Shown: positions 52,755 through 62,391, numbered from the stretch's first letter. The stretch: DNA of 64,000 nucleotides from Nocardia terpenica (GCF_013186535.1 NZ_JABMCZ010000002.1:496001-560000); one strand, 5' to 3'. Notes: generated from the sequence alone by a model not told the origin. Made by a program: numbers and translations.

Positions 52755-54508
52755 TTGACCGCGCGCTCGAAGACCTCGGACGCCTCGATCTCGGCGCGGA
52801 TCTTCTCGTTCTCCTCCGGCGTCCAGTCCGGCGGCGGCAGCACCGCGACCCAGGCGTCCAGCACCAGGGTGCCGTAATTGTGCCCGTGCCCGTCGCTGAC
52901 GCCCTGGGCATTGGTCAGATCGGCGGCCACCTGCCAGAAGGTGACGAACGGCCACCAGCGCATCTGGGTCGACACGTCCGAGCCGCGCGGCTCCGACAGC
53001 CAATCCGGTTGGGAGAAGATCAGATCCGGCGACCACCACACGATGGGGTCGGAGGCGTGCTGCAGATAGGCGATGCGCGGGCGCCGCCAGTCCGGCGACG
53101 GCTTGCTCAGATCCGATGCCTGCGAGGCGAATCGGACCGTCAGGCCGTCGGCGTAGATCGGTTCCACCTCGCTGGTGCCCGGATCGCGCCGCGAAACGAA
53201 CTGCCGCCACAGGCGATTGGAGTTCGGCGGCCCCACCCACAGCGCGCCGTCCACCCGGGCGCGCAGGTCGGCCAGGCCGTCGAAGGCCGACTCCGACCCC
53301 TGCGAACCCAGGCTCTCGCCGTACACCAGCAGCTTGGGCCGCTGCTGCGGCGGGCGCGCCGACCACGCCGCGTACACCGCGTCGAACATCTTCTTCCCGG
53401 CCGCGGCGACCTTCTGCCGGTCCGCCAGGAACGACAGCACGCTGGGCAGATACGAGTACTGCGAGGCCAGGATCGCGGTATCGCCGTGGTACAGGTACTC
53501 GATGGCGCCCGCCGACATATTGTTCACCCAGCCGGTGCCGGTGGTGGTGACGATCACCAGCACCTTACGGTCGAAGGCGTGCGTGCGCTCCAGCTCGGCG
53601 ACGGCCAGATCCTCCTGGGTTTGACCGTCTTTCGCGGAGTCCAGGCCGACGTAGGCCCGAATCGGTTCGCGCGCGGGCTGTCCCGTGACCGCGCCGATGC
53701 GGAAGGCGTCCGGACCGTGCGAGACGAACCAGCGTCCCTCCGAACCCAGGGTGTCCCACTTCGCCAGCGAGTCCGGGCTCCCGGACTTCTCCGGCTTCGA
53801 CGGCTGCACCGCGTACGGCGTCATCTTGTCGTTGCGCACGCTGAACGCCTGGTTGGCGACGGCGAAAAAAGCCTGCGTCAGAACGCCGTTGAACAGCGTG
53901 ACCACCACGAACACCAGCAGGATCGCCCCGGCCGTCGGCGCGACCTTGGGCGGCACCCGCACCCACCGGCTCAGCAGCCGCGCGAAGAACCGCACGATCT
54001 CGCGCACCGTGCGGTAGGCCGCCACCACGATCACGCCCACCGTCAGGCTGAGCGCGCCGGTGCGCAGATACGCGGCGCGGGTGGTGCCCTCCATATCCAT
54101 GAGCGTGAAGATCTGCCGCTGCCAATCCGCCGACAGCGCCAGCATCCACAGCGCGGCCAGCACGCACACCGCCAGCACGACCAGCTTCACCGCGTACCGC
54201 ACCCGCAGCGACGGCGAGCGCACCGGAATCCGCGGCCGGACCCACCGGCGGAAGACCCACTCCAGCACGCAGCCCACGCCGTAGCCGAGCGCGGCGTTCA
54301 CACCGCTGATCAGGCCCTGGAACAGCCAGTCGCGCGGCAGCAGCGACGGCGTCACCGACCAGGCGAAGAACACGGTGGCCACCACCAGGCCGACATAGTT
54401 CAGCCCGACGACATCGGCCTCGAGGCGGCGCAGCATCGCCCCGCCCCGCCGGGCCGCGACCTCACCGCGCGCACGCAGCGTGGTCATGGCCTCGGCGGTA
54501 TCGAGCAT
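52751..54508 (-). CDS. Membrane-anchored alpha/beta hydrolase (Abhydrolase_9 family)
   Basis: A 585-residue protein of the actinobacterial Abhydrolase_9 type: N-terminal membrane domain with about five helices (30-230), then an extracytoplasmic alpha/beta hydrolase domain. The nucleophile elbow is GESLGSQG near 385, with HGHNYGT near the end as the likely His. Substrate unknown; the membrane location suggests a lipid. Co-translated with the CPBP protease. Confidence 0.82.
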   Translation of the reverse strand: MLDTAEAMTTLRARGEVAARRGGAMLRRLEADVVGLNYVGLVVATVFFAWSVTPSLLPRDWLFQGLISGVNAALGYGVGCVLEWVFRRWVRPRIPVRSPSLRVRYAVKLVVLAVCVLAALWMLALSADWQRQIFTLMDMEGTTRAAYLRTGALSLTVGVIVVAAYRTVREIVRFFARLLSRWVRVPPKVAPTAGAILLVFVVVTLFNGVLTQAFFAVANQAFSVRNDKMTPYAVQPSKPEKSGSPDSLAKWDTLGSEGRWFVSHGPDAFRIGAVTGQPAREPIRAYVGLDSAKDGQTQEDLAVAELERTHAFDRKVLVIVTTTGTGWVNNMSAGAIEYLYHGDTAILASQYSYLPSVLSFLADRQKVAAAGKKMFDAVYAAWSARPPQQRPKLLVYGESLGSQGSESAFDGLADLRARVDGALWVGPPNSNRLWRQFVSRRDPGTSEVEPIYADGLTVRFASQASDLSKPSPDWRRPRIAYLQHASDPIVWWSPDLIFSQPDWLSEPRGSDVSTQMRWWPFVTFWQVAADLTNAQGVSDGHGHNYGTLVLDAWVAVLPPPDWTPEENEKIRAEIEASEVFERAVK

Positions 54509-54604
54509 CCGTCAAGTATGGCGGGCCGACTCCCCCGGCCGAGGGTCGCGCCACGCGTGAGAAACAACAACCGGTCGGCAGGGAATACGAAAACCCCACC
54601 ATGG

Positions 54605-54627
54605 TCCCGGCGCGCTTTTGGCCGGGA
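54605..54627 (-). repeat. CAAAAGC-loop hairpin element, copy 5a
   Basis: On the minus strand TCCCGGC / GCCGGGA around CAAAAGCGC; the stem extends to nine pairs with GG/CC. It faces copy 5b across 11 bases. Confidence 0.85.
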
Positions 54628-54638
54628 CCTCACGAAGA

Positions 54639-54661
54639 TTCCGGCCAAAAGCACGCCGGAA
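54639..54661 (+). repeat. CAAAAGC-loop hairpin element, copy 5b
   Basis: TTCCGGC / GCCGGAA around CAAAAGCAC, ending 12 bases from the purL stop. With copy 5a it makes an inverted pair that has no attached array. Confidence 0.85.
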
Positions 54662-54673
54662 TATCACCAGGGA

Positions 54674-56956
54674 TCAGCCGAACAATGCGGGCAGCGTGCC
54701 TTCATGGGCGGTGCGCAGCTCGTCCAGCGGCACCGAGAACTGTCCCTGCACCTCCACCGAATCCGAGCCCTGGTCGACCACGCCGATGCGCACCCACGGC
54801 AGCTGCCGGGCGGTGCACATCCTGGTGAACCGGGTCTCCTCCGAGCGCGGCACCGCCACCAGCACGCGGCCCGCGGATTCGGAGAACAGCGTCACGAACG
54901 GGTCGGCGTCCTCGGGAAGCAGGATGCGGCAACCGGTTTCGCCCGCCAGCGCGGCCTCGACGACCGTCTGGATCAGCCCGCCCTCGCTGAGATCGTGTGC
55001 GGCGCTGATCATTCCGTCCCGCGACCCGGCGGTCAGCACCTCCGCCAGCAGCTGCTCGCGGGCCAGATCGACCCGCGGCGGCACGCCGCCGAGGTGGTCG
55101 TGGCAGACCTGCGCCCAGATGGAGCCGCCGAATTCGTCGCGGGTGTCGCCCAGCAGGATGAGCGTCTCGCCCGGCTCGGTGCCCAGCCCGGTCGGGATGC
55201 GCCGGTGCACATCGTCGATGACGCCGAGCACGCCGACCACCGGGGTCGGCAGGATGGCGGTCTGCCCGGTCTGGTTGTAGAAGCTGACATTGCCGCCGGT
55301 GACCGGAATGCCCAGCGCCACACAGCCGTCCGCCAGACCGCGCACGGCCTGCTGGAACTGCCACATCACGCCCGGATCCTCCGGCGACCCGAAGTTCAGG
55401 CAGTTGGTGACGGCCTTCGGGGTGGCGCCGGTGCTGGCCACGTTGCGGTACGCCTCGGCCAGCGCCAGCTGCGCGCCGGTGTAGGGATCGAGCCGGGTGT
55501 AGCGGCCGGAGGCGTCGGTGGCCAGCGCGATGCCGCGGCCGGACTCCTCGTCGATGCGGACCACACCGGCGTCGGCGTGCTCGGCGAGCACGGTGTTGCC
55601 GCGCACGTAGCGGTCGTACTGCTCGGTGATCCAGCGGCGGCTGCACAGCTGCGGGCTGGCGATCATCTTCAGCAGCGTGGCGCGCAGCTCGTCGCCGGTC
55701 TTCGGGCGGGCGAGCCGGTCCGGGGTGTCGGCGATCAGCGCGTCCTGGTCGTCGGGGCGCCGCACCGGGCGCTCGTACACCGGGCCCTGATGCGCGACGG
55801 TGCGCGGCGGCACGTCCACGACGGTATCGCCGCGCCAGGTGATGATCAGCCGGTCACCGTCGGTGACCTCGCCGATCACGGTGGCCAGCACATCCCACTT
55901 CTTGCATACGGCCATGAAGGCGTCCACGTTGTCCGGCGTCACCACCGCGCACATGCGCTCCTGCGACTCGCTGGACAGCACCTCGGCGGGGGTCATGTGC
56001 TTGGCGCGCAGCGGCACCCGGTCCAGCTCGATGTGCATGCCGCCGTCCCCGGCCGCGGCCAGTTCCGAGGTGGCACAGGACAATCCGGCCCCGCCCAGGT
56101 CCTGGATGCCGACCACGAGCCCGGCCGAGTACAGCTCCAGGCAGCACTCGATGAGCACCTTCTCGGTGAACGGGTCGCCCACCTGCACGCTGGGCAGCTT
56201 CTTGCGGCCCGCGCCGGACTCGTCGCCGGAGAAGGTGTCCGAGGCCAGCACCGACACGCCGCCGATGCCGTCGAGGCCGGTGCGCGCGCCGAACAGGACG
56301 ATCTTGTTACCGGTGCCCGAGGCGAAGGCCAGGTGCAGATCCTCGACCCGCATCACGCCCGCGCACAGCGCGTTGACCAGTGGATTGCCCTGATAGGACG
56401 GGTCGAAGACGGTCTCGCCGCCGACGTTCGGCAGGCCCAGCGAATTGCCGTAGCCGCCGACGCCACGGACCACGCCGTCGACCACGCGCCGGGTGTCGGG
56501 ATGGTCGGCGGCGCCGAAGCGCAGCTGATCCATGACCGCGATCGGCCGCGCGCCCATGGCCATGATGTCGCGGACGATGCCGCCGACGCCGGTCGCGGCG
56601 CCCTGGTACGGCTCCACGTAGGACGGGTGGTTGTGGCTTTCCACCTTGAAGGTGACCGCCCAGCCGTCGCCGATGTCGACCACGCCCGCGTTCTCGCCGA
56701 TACCGGCGAGCATGGACTCGCGCATCTCGTCGGTGGTGGTCTGGCCGAAGTAGCGCAGGTGCACCTTGGAGGACTTGTAGGAGCAGTGCTCGCTCCACAT
56801 CACCGAGTACATGGCCAACTCGGCGTCGGTGGGGCGGCGGCCCAGGATCTCCTTGATGCGCGCGTACTCGTCGTCCTTGAGACCGAGCTCCTTATAGGGC
56901 TGGGGGGTATCCGGGGAGGCGGCGGCGGCGATGACGGTATCGACGTGGACGGTCAC
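54674..56956 (-). CDS. purL: Phosphoribosylformylglycinamidine synthase subunit PurL
   Basis: A 760-residue small-type PurL that works with PurQ and PurS to make FGAM. It shows MWSEHCSYKSSK near 53, ESHNHPS near 108, DLGGAGLSCATSE, and SAAHDLSEGGL near 660. The GTG at 56956 is the start; AAAGGA lies about 14 bases upstream. purQ and purS are 5 kb away on the same strand with other genes between. Confidence 0.96.
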   Translation of the reverse strand: MTVHVDTVIAAAASPDTPQPYKELGLKDDEYARIKEILGRRPTDAELAMYSVMWSEHCSYKSSKVHLRYFGQTTTDEMRESMLAGIGENAGVVDIGDGWAVTFKVESHNHPSYVEPYQGAATGVGGIVRDIMAMGARPIAVMDQLRFGAADHPDTRRVVDGVVRGVGGYGNSLGLPNVGGETVFDPSYQGNPLVNALCAGVMRVEDLHLAFASGTGNKIVLFGARTGLDGIGGVSVLASDTFSGDESGAGRKKLPSVQVGDPFTEKVLIECCLELYSAGLVVGIQDLGGAGLSCATSELAAAGDGGMHIELDRVPLRAKHMTPAEVLSSESQERMCAVVTPDNVDAFMAVCKKWDVLATVIGEVTDGDRLIITWRGDTVVDVPPRTVAHQGPVYERPVRRPDDQDALIADTPDRLARPKTGDELRATLLKMIASPQLCSRRWITEQYDRYVRGNTVLAEHADAGVVRIDEESGRGIALATDASGRYTRLDPYTGAQLALAEAYRNVASTGATPKAVTNCLNFGSPEDPGVMWQFQQAVRGLADGCVALGIPVTGGNVSFYNQTGQTAILPTPVVGVLGVIDDVHRRIPTGLGTEPGETLILLGDTRDEFGGSIWAQVCHDHLGGVPPRVDLAREQLLAEVLTAGSRDGMISAAHDLSEGGLIQTVVEAALAGETGCRILLPEDADPFVTLFSESAGRVLVAVPRSEETRFTRMCTARQLPWVRIGVVDQGSDSVEVQGQFSVPLDELRTAHEGTLPALFG

Positions 56957-57086
56957 GGTGAGTACCAGGGTCCTTTCGACCGGGCATGCGCACAGCTACG
57001 AAGCCCGGGTACTGGGGGCGGCGAGATACGCGAAAAGTGTAATGCGTGCCGCACCGCCGCCTACCGGGCAGCTCCTGATCACCGGA

Positions 57087-57092
57087 TACGCT
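57087..57092 (+). promoter_or_regulatory. -10 element for a leaderless transcript
   Basis: TACGCT ends six bases before the GTG of the GT87 gene, with no ribosome site. Confidence 0.5.
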
Positions 57093-57098
57093 GGGCCG

Positions 57099-58376
57099 GT
57101 GAAAGATCGATCCAGGGTCGCGGATCCGGACGAACTCCCCGCGACCCCCTCCGCCGGGCCGTCCACCATGCCTATAGCGAATCGACAGCTACGGCTGGTG
57201 ACCGTGGCGATCGCCCTGTTCGTGCTGTCCGCCGCCGTGTCCTACGCCACCAAGCTCTGGCACGGCTATATCGACCTGCAGGTGTATCGCAACGGCGCCC
57301 GGGTCTGGCTCGACGGCGGCGACCTGTACGGCCCGATGCCGGAGGTGTTCGGCATCGGGCTGCCGTTCACCTATCCCCCGCTGGCCGCGCTGTTCTTCGC
57401 GCCGCTGGCGCTGATGCCGCTGGCCGTGGCCGAGCTGCTGGTGCTGGCCGGGTCGATGGCGTGCCTGGTGGTCGCGCTGTGGCTGGTGCTCGACCGGTTG
57501 CGCCCGGACCTGGACCGCAACACCCGGATGGCGCTGCTGATCGGCGCGGTGGCGCTGTTCGGCCTGAGCGAACCGGTCCGCCAGACCTACAACTTCGGGC
57601 AGATCAATCTGGTGCTGATGGCGCTGATCATGCTGGACACCCTGGTGCGGCGGCCCGCCTGGCCGCGCGGAATGCTCATCGGTATCGCGGTGTCGATCAA
57701 GCTGATTCCGGCCGGATACCTGCTGTACTTCGTGCTGCGCCGGGACTGGCGCGCGGCGGGGACGCTGGTGGCGTCCGCGCTCGGCGCGATCGGCGTGGGT
57801 TTCGTGCTCTTCCCGCACGATTCGATCGAATACTGGCTGCACACCCTGCTCGATACCGGGCGGATCGGGCCGCCGTCGTTCGCGGGCAATCAGTCGATCA
57901 AGGGCTTCGCCTTCCGCCTCGGGCTGGCCGACTCCACGGCGACGCTGCTCTGGATCGCGCTGTCGCTGCTGGCCGTCGCGCTGGCCGCGCTGTGGATGCG
58001 GCGGCTGTTCGACGCCGGCGCACCGGTCGCGGCGCTGCTGGTCAATGCCGCGGTGGTGCTGCTGATCTCGCCGGTCTCCTGGTCGCACCACTGGGTGTGG
58101 GTGGCCCCGGCGCTGCTGGTCGTCGGGGATGTCATCGCGCGCGGTCGGCGAAGTCCGCTGTTGCTGGCGGCCACCGCGGCGATCACGGTCATGTTCCTGA
58201 TCGGCCCGCAGTGGCTGCTGCCGCACAGCGACGACCGCGAGCTGCGCTGGTCGCTGTGGCAACAGCTGGTCGGCAGCAGCTATGTGCTCGTCACCTTCGC
58301 GGTGCTCGCGGTCGGGGCGCTGCGCTACCGGCCGGTCTCGCTCGGGGCCAGGAAGGCCGCCAGCGCGGCGGCGTAG
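57099..58376 (+). CDS. GT87 polyprenyl-phosphate-mannose mannosyltransferase
   Basis: A 425-residue membrane enzyme with about ten hydrophobic segments and the GT-C/DUF2029 motifs: DLQVYRNGARVWLDGGDLYG after the first helix with the catalytic-type Asp, LPFTYPPLAALFF, and SPVSWSHHWVW near 330. Family members add mannose from polyprenyl phosphate mannose to lipomannan-type glycans outside the membrane. GTG 57099 chosen from the leaderless promoter. Its 3' end overlaps the convergent aminopeptidase gene by 52 bp. Confidence 0.82.
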   Translation: MKDRSRVADPDELPATPSAGPSTMPIANRQLRLVTVAIALFVLSAAVSYATKLWHGYIDLQVYRNGARVWLDGGDLYGPMPEVFGIGLPFTYPPLAALFFAPLALMPLAVAELLVLAGSMACLVVALWLVLDRLRPDLDRNTRMALLIGAVALFGLSEPVRQTYNFGQINLVLMALIMLDTLVRRPAWPRGMLIGIAVSIKLIPAGYLLYFVLRRDWRAAGTLVASALGAIGVGFVLFPHDSIEYWLHTLLDTGRIGPPSFAGNQSIKGFAFRLGLADSTATLLWIALSLLAVALAALWMRRLFDAGAPVAALLVNAAVVLLISPVSWSHHWVWVAPALLVVGDVIARGRRSPLLLAATAAITVMFLIGPQWLLPHSDDRELRWSLWQQLVGSSYVLVTFAVLAVGALRYRPVSLGARKAASAAA

Positions 58377-59638
58377 TACTCCACGTCGGCCGCGCCCATC
58401 AGCTCGCGGGCCGAATGCATGGCCAGCGTGCCCGCGCCCACGTCGACGGTCGTCATGCCGGTGCGGGCGGCGGTGACCGGGCCGATGGTGCTGCCGCAGG
58501 GCAGGTCCGCGCGGTGGATGTAGCGCTGCAGCGGCACCCCGGTGCGCGCGCAGGCCAGCGCGAACGCGCCCGCGCCGACCGCGTCGGTGGCGTAGCGCAG
58601 GTTCTGGTTGACCTTCAGCACCGGGCCGCGGTTGATCTCGATCCAGTGCGCGGGCTCGTGCCGATCCGGGTAGTTGGGATGGGTGGCATGCGCCATGTCG
58701 GCGGAGGCGCAGATCGAACCGGCCAGGGCGGCAAGGTATTCCGAACGCCCGCCGCCGCGCGCGAGCACGATGCGCTCCAGCACGGCGGGCAGCAGATCGG
58801 ACCCGGCGCCGCGCTCGGACTGGCTGCCGACCTCCTCGTGATCGAACATGGCCAGCACCGGCGTGGCCGCGCCCGGGTCCTCGGTGGCGGCCAGGAACGC
58901 CTGCAGACCGGCGTAGCAGGAGCCCTGATTGTCCAGCCGGGGCGCGCTCACCAGGTCCTGGTCGCGGCCGACCAGGCGGCTCGGGGTCAGGTCGTGGGTC
59001 ATCAGCTCCCAGCCGAGCACGGCCTCGGGCGCGACCTCGATGTGCTCGGCGAGGTAGGCCAGGAACGAGCGCGGCTCGCCGCCCACGCCCCAGATCGCGT
59101 TCACGTGCCGCTGCCGATCGAGCAGGACGCCGTTCTTCTCCTCGGACAGGTGGATCGCCAGCTGCGGCACCCGCAGCAGCGGATCGTCGATGCGAATCAG
59201 CTTCTCCCGCACGGAGTTTCCGTCGCGCACGGTGATCCGGCCGGAGATGCCGAGCTCGCGGTCCAGCCAGGAGTTCAGCCAGGCGCCGCCGTAGGGCTCG
59301 AGCCGGACCAGCTGCCAACCGGCGGTGGCCAGATCCGGGTGCTGCTTGACGCGCAGGTTCGGGCTGTCGGTGTGGGCGCCGACGACGCGGAAGGCCGTCG
59401 CGGCATCGGCGGCGGTCTTCTCGGTCCCGGCCCACGCGACCAGCGAGCCGCCCCGCACCACGAAGTGCCGCCCGGCCGCGGCCCCCTCGTCGCCACCGGC
59501 CCAGGGCCGGGACTCGGGGAGCTCGGTGAATCCGTGGGCCGCCAGTTCGGCGGCCACGGTGCGGCAGACATGGAAGGGGGACGGAGAGGCGTCGACGAAG
59601 GCACACAGCCCGGACGCCGTCGCGGTGGAGACGGGCAT
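58325..59638 (-). CDS. M18 family aminopeptidase (PepC/ApeB-like, Rv0800)
   Basis: A 437-residue cytosolic zinc peptidase that removes N-terminal, often acidic, residues. Metal-ligand blocks are VVGAHTDSPNLRVK near residue 87, DNQGSCYAG near 235, DHEEVGSQSERGAGS near 265, and ATHPNYPDRH. ATG 59638 is the only start that precedes the conserved FVDASPSPFHV. Equivalent to Rv0800 in the purL-purQ interval. Confidence 0.92.
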   Translation of the reverse strand: MPVSTATASGLCAFVDASPSPFHVCRTVAAELAAHGFTELPESRPWAGGDEGAAAGRHFVVRGGSLVAWAGTEKTAADAATAFRVVGAHTDSPNLRVKQHPDLATAGWQLVRLEPYGGAWLNSWLDRELGISGRITVRDGNSVREKLIRIDDPLLRVPQLAIHLSEEKNGVLLDRQRHVNAIWGVGGEPRSFLAYLAEHIEVAPEAVLGWELMTHDLTPSRLVGRDQDLVSAPRLDNQGSCYAGLQAFLAATEDPGAATPVLAMFDHEEVGSQSERGAGSDLLPAVLERIVLARGGGRSEYLAALAGSICASADMAHATHPNYPDRHEPAHWIEINRGPVLKVNQNLRYATDAVGAGAFALACARTGVPLQRYIHRADLPCGSTIGPVTAARTGMTTVDVGAGTLAMHSARELMGAADVEYYAAALAAFLAPSETGR

Positions 59639-59918
59639 ATCGGCGATACTAGACGGCCGCGATCTTGCCCCGCCCGCCCCGGGTCATCGGTCCCCGAAAT
59701 CCGTTACGGGCAGCGCGATCCGCCGAATGCGCCACCGAAAGTGTCGGCGGTGCAGTAATATTCGGCCCGATATGTCCGAATTACCGGTTACCTCACTCGT
59801 TTCGAGCGTGGTCGATCGGCAGGTCCGAGCACGACGACGGCGGAGCTGCGGGTGGGCGACGCCGATCATGGCGGCCACGCCCGATCCGGCGCGACCGTAC
59901 GGCCTCGTGCGGACTCGG

Positions 59919-60353
59919 TCAGTCCGCCGGAACCTCGGCGACCGCTTCGAGCAGTCGCAGCAGTTCGGTGTAGTTGCGCGCACCCATGCGTTTGCGCAAT
60001 TCGGTCTCGGCACGCAGCTCTTCGGCGCGCACCGACTCCATCAGCTCGACCCCACGCTTGGTAAGCCCGATCAGAATGCGGCGACGATCGTCCTCGGCCG
60101 CGATCCGGAAGATGAGGCCGCGCTCTGCGAGCGCGTCCGCATGCCGGGTCGCCGACGAGGGCGGCAGCTGCGAGCGAGCGGCCAGCTCGCTCATCGTCAC
60201 GCCGTTCCGGTCGGACAAATTCGACAACATGGCCCATTGGTCGGCCGACAGTTGTCTCGCACACAGGGCATCATCCAGGTGACGGAGCCAACTGCGCTCC
60301 GCCGCCCGCAAGGCACCATGCAGCGTGGAAAATCCGCTTACAATGGTCGACAT
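59919..60353 (-). CDS. MarR family regulator
   Basis: A 144-residue winged-helix regulator: SADQWAMLSNLSDRNGVTMSELAARSQLPPSSATRHADALAERGL in order, then the wing DDRRRILIGLTKRG. MarR proteins respond to small ligands. The gene is divergent from an amide-type binding protein gene with only 46 bp between the starts, so it likely controls it. The 280 bp between this gene and the aminopeptidase show nothing recognisable. Confidence 0.82.
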   Translation of the reverse strand: MSTIVSGFSTLHGALRAAERSWLRHLDDALCARQLSADQWAMLSNLSDRNGVTMSELAARSQLPPSSATRHADALAERGLIFRIAAEDDRRRILIGLTKRGVELMESVRAEELRAETELRKRMGARNYTELLRLLEAVAEVPAD

Positions 60354-60399
60354 ATTTTCCCGCCCATCATTTTCGCTCGGACGAGAAGAAGGGTACCGA

Positions 60400-61470
60400 A
60401 TGTTCCCGTTCCACGAGTGCCCGGACGATGTGATCGAGGTTTTGAACATCGTTCCGTTACAGGGATCGGCCGGAATTGTTGCCCCTTCGTGCGAGGCGGC
60501 CATCGCGCTGGCGGTGGAGGAGATCAACGCGGACGCGGGAATTCTCGGCCGGGAAGTGCGGGTGACCACCCTCGACGGTGGGCGCGCGCCGCACGAGGTC
60601 GCCGACGAGGTGTCGGCCCTGCTGGCCACCGGCATGGTGCACGCCATCACCGGCTGGCACATCTCCGCGGTGCGGCGGGCGGTGGCGCGGGCGGCCGACG
60701 GCCGGGTCCCGTACCTGTTCGCCACCACGCACGAGGACCTGCCCAACGAGCCCCCCGGCATGCTCATGATCGGTGAGAATCCCGCCGGGCACATCCTGCC
60801 CGCCATGAACTGGCTGGAGCGCCAGTACGGCGCCGAGCGGTGGGCGATCATCGGCAACGACTACATCTGGCCGCTGGCGACGGCCCGGGCGGTCCGAGCC
60901 GCCCATCCGGGCGCCATCACGCTGGAGCAGTACGTGCCGCTGGGCACGCACGACTTCACCGACTTCCTGTCCGATCCGCGGCTGGATCGCGCCGACGGCG
61001 TGGTGCTGCTGCTGGTCGGCACCGACGCGGTGCGCTTCAATCAGCAGTTCGCCCTCACCGGCCGATCCGAGCGGCAGGTCCGGGTGAGCCCCGCCATCGA
61101 CGAGACGGTGCTGCTGGCGGCCGGACCGGCGGCCAACGAGAACCTCTACGTGGTGTCGAGTTTCTTCCCCGACAATCCGACCAACGACCCCGACCGGCTG
61201 GCCCGCTACCACCGCCTGCACGGCAGCTTCGCCCCGCAGCTGACCTACTTCGGCAACACCAGCTACGAGGCCATGTACACGCTGCGCTCGCTGGCCGAGT
61301 CGGTGGGCTCACTGGAGGTGCCGTCCATGCAGGCCGCCCTCGCGGACGGCCTCCTGCTGGAGACGCCGTCCGGCGGACGCATCTTCCGCGGCAACCACGC
61401 GATCGACTCGGCGGCCGACATCGCCCGCGCGGACGGGGTCGATCTGCGGATACTGGACAACCTGCGCTGA
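60400..61470 (+). CDS. Type I periplasmic-binding-fold protein without signal peptide (AmiC-like)
   Basis: A 356-residue protein of the amide/branched-chain amino acid binding type: LNIVPLQGSAGIVAPSCEAAIALAVEEIN at the start, ITGWHISAVRRAV, GENPAGHILPAMNW, GTHDFTDFLSD and FGNTSYEAMY. No signal peptide or lipobox is seen and no transporter genes are adjacent, so it is probably cytoplasmic, like the amide sensor AmiC. AAGGG lies seven bases before ATG 60400. Divergent MarR regulator suggests a sensing module. Confidence 0.72.
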   Translation: MFPFHECPDDVIEVLNIVPLQGSAGIVAPSCEAAIALAVEEINADAGILGREVRVTTLDGGRAPHEVADEVSALLATGMVHAITGWHISAVRRAVARAADGRVPYLFATTHEDLPNEPPGMLMIGENPAGHILPAMNWLERQYGAERWAIIGNDYIWPLATARAVRAAHPGAITLEQYVPLGTHDFTDFLSDPRLDRADGVVLLLVGTDAVRFNQQFALTGRSERQVRVSPAIDETVLLAAGPAANENLYVVSSFFPDNPTNDPDRLARYHRLHGSFAPQLTYFGNTSYEAMYTLRSLAESVGSLEVPSMQAALADGLLLETPSGGRIFRGNHAIDSAADIARADGVDLRILDNLR

Positions 61471-61474
61471 CGGG

Positions 61475-61501
61475 GGTTCCGGCCAAAAGCACGCCGGAAC
61501 C
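61475..61501 (+). repeat. CAAAAGC-loop hairpin element, copy 6a
   Basis: GGTTCCGGC / GCCGGAACC around CAAAAGCAC, beginning four bases after the stop of the binding-protein gene. Confidence 0.85.
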
Positions 61502-61675
61502 AGGAAGGTCAGCACGCCAGAACCAGGAAGGTCAGCACGCCAGAACCAGGAAGGTCAGCACGCCAGAACCAGGAAGGTCAGCACGCCAGAACCAGGGAGT
61601 CAGCACGCCAGAACCAGGAAGGTCAGCACGCCAGAACCAGGAAGGCGGCACGCTGGGATCAGGAAGGCGTTGCCT
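61493..61675 (+). repeat. 23-bp tandem array following copy 6a
   Basis: About seven units like CACGCCAGAACCAGGAAGGT plus CAG; each keeps the right-arm GCC(G/A)GAACC and a fixed spacer. One unit is a base shorter and the last two are diverged. Confidence 0.85.
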
Positions 61676-61687
61676 GCCGAATCATGT

Positions 61688-61714
61688 GGTTCCTGCGCGC
61701 TTTTGGCAGGAACC
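61688..61714 (-). repeat. CAAAAGC-loop hairpin element, copy 6b
   Basis: On the minus strand GGTTCCTGC / GCAGGAACC around CAAAAGCGC. Its stem carries a T-A pair in place of the G-C pair seen elsewhere, changed on both sides. It overlaps the purQ stop by one base. Confidence 0.85.
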
Positions 61715-62391
61715 TACGTCGAGACCAGGGTGTCGAGCACCGAGAGGAACAGGCCCAGGCCGTCGTCGCTGGGGCCCGTGAGGGGCTCGGTGGCGTGCTC
61801 GGGGTGGGGCATGAGGCCGACGACGCGGCCGTTCGGCGAGGCGATGCCCGCGATGGCGCGCTGCGATCCGTTCGGGTTCTCACCGGCGTAGCGGAAGACC
61901 ACGCGGCCCTCGCCCTCCAGTTCGTCGAGCACCGACTCCGACGCCTGGTAGCGGCCCTCGGCGTTCTTGATCGGGATGAGGATCTGGGCGCCGCGCTCGT
62001 AGCGGGAGGTCCACGCGGTCTCGGTCTGCTCGACGGTCAGCCACTGGTCGCGGCAGACGAAGTGCAGGCCCTCGTTGCGGGTCAGCGCGCCGGGCAGCAG
62101 CCCGGCCTCGCACAGCACCTGAAAACCGTTGCAGATGCCCAGGATCGGCATGCCCCGCCCGGCCGCCTCGACGACCTTGCCCATCACCGGGGCGAAGCGG
62201 GCGATGGCCCCGGCGCGCAGGTAGTCGCCGTAGGAGAAGCCGCCGGGCACGACCACGGCGTCCACACTCTTCAGGTCGGCGTCGGCGTGCCACAGGCTCA
62301 CCGCCTCGCCACCGGCCAGCCGCACCGCCCGGGCGGCGTCGACATCGTCGAGGGTGCCGGGGAAGGTGATGACTCCGATGCGCGCGGTCAT
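61714..62391 (-). CDS. purQ: Phosphoribosylformylglycinamidine synthase subunit PurQ
   Basis: A 225-residue class I glutaminase subunit. The nucleophile Cys is in GICNGFQVL near residue 98, and the His/Glu pair in MPHPEHA near 205. It supplies ammonia to PurL. Overlaps purS by four bases (ATGA). Confidence 0.96.
   Translation of the reverse strand: MTARIGVITFPGTLDDVDAARAVRLAGGEAVSLWHADADLKSVDAVVVPGGFSYGDYLRAGAIARFAPVMGKVVEAAGRGMPILGICNGFQVLCEAGLLPGALTRNEGLHFVCRDQWLTVEQTETAWTSRYERGAQILIPIKNAEGRYQASESVLDELEGEGRVVFRYAGENPNGSQRAIAGIASPNGRVVGLMPHPEHATEPLTGPSDDGLGLFLSVLDTLVST

Noticed and set aside
52703..59758. A very long open frame of over 2300 codons on the plus strand
   Set aside because: It is antisense to purL, the Abhydrolase_9 gene and the M18 peptidase gene, has His/Arg/Gln-rich composition and no domains; it is a by-product of high GC at third positions.
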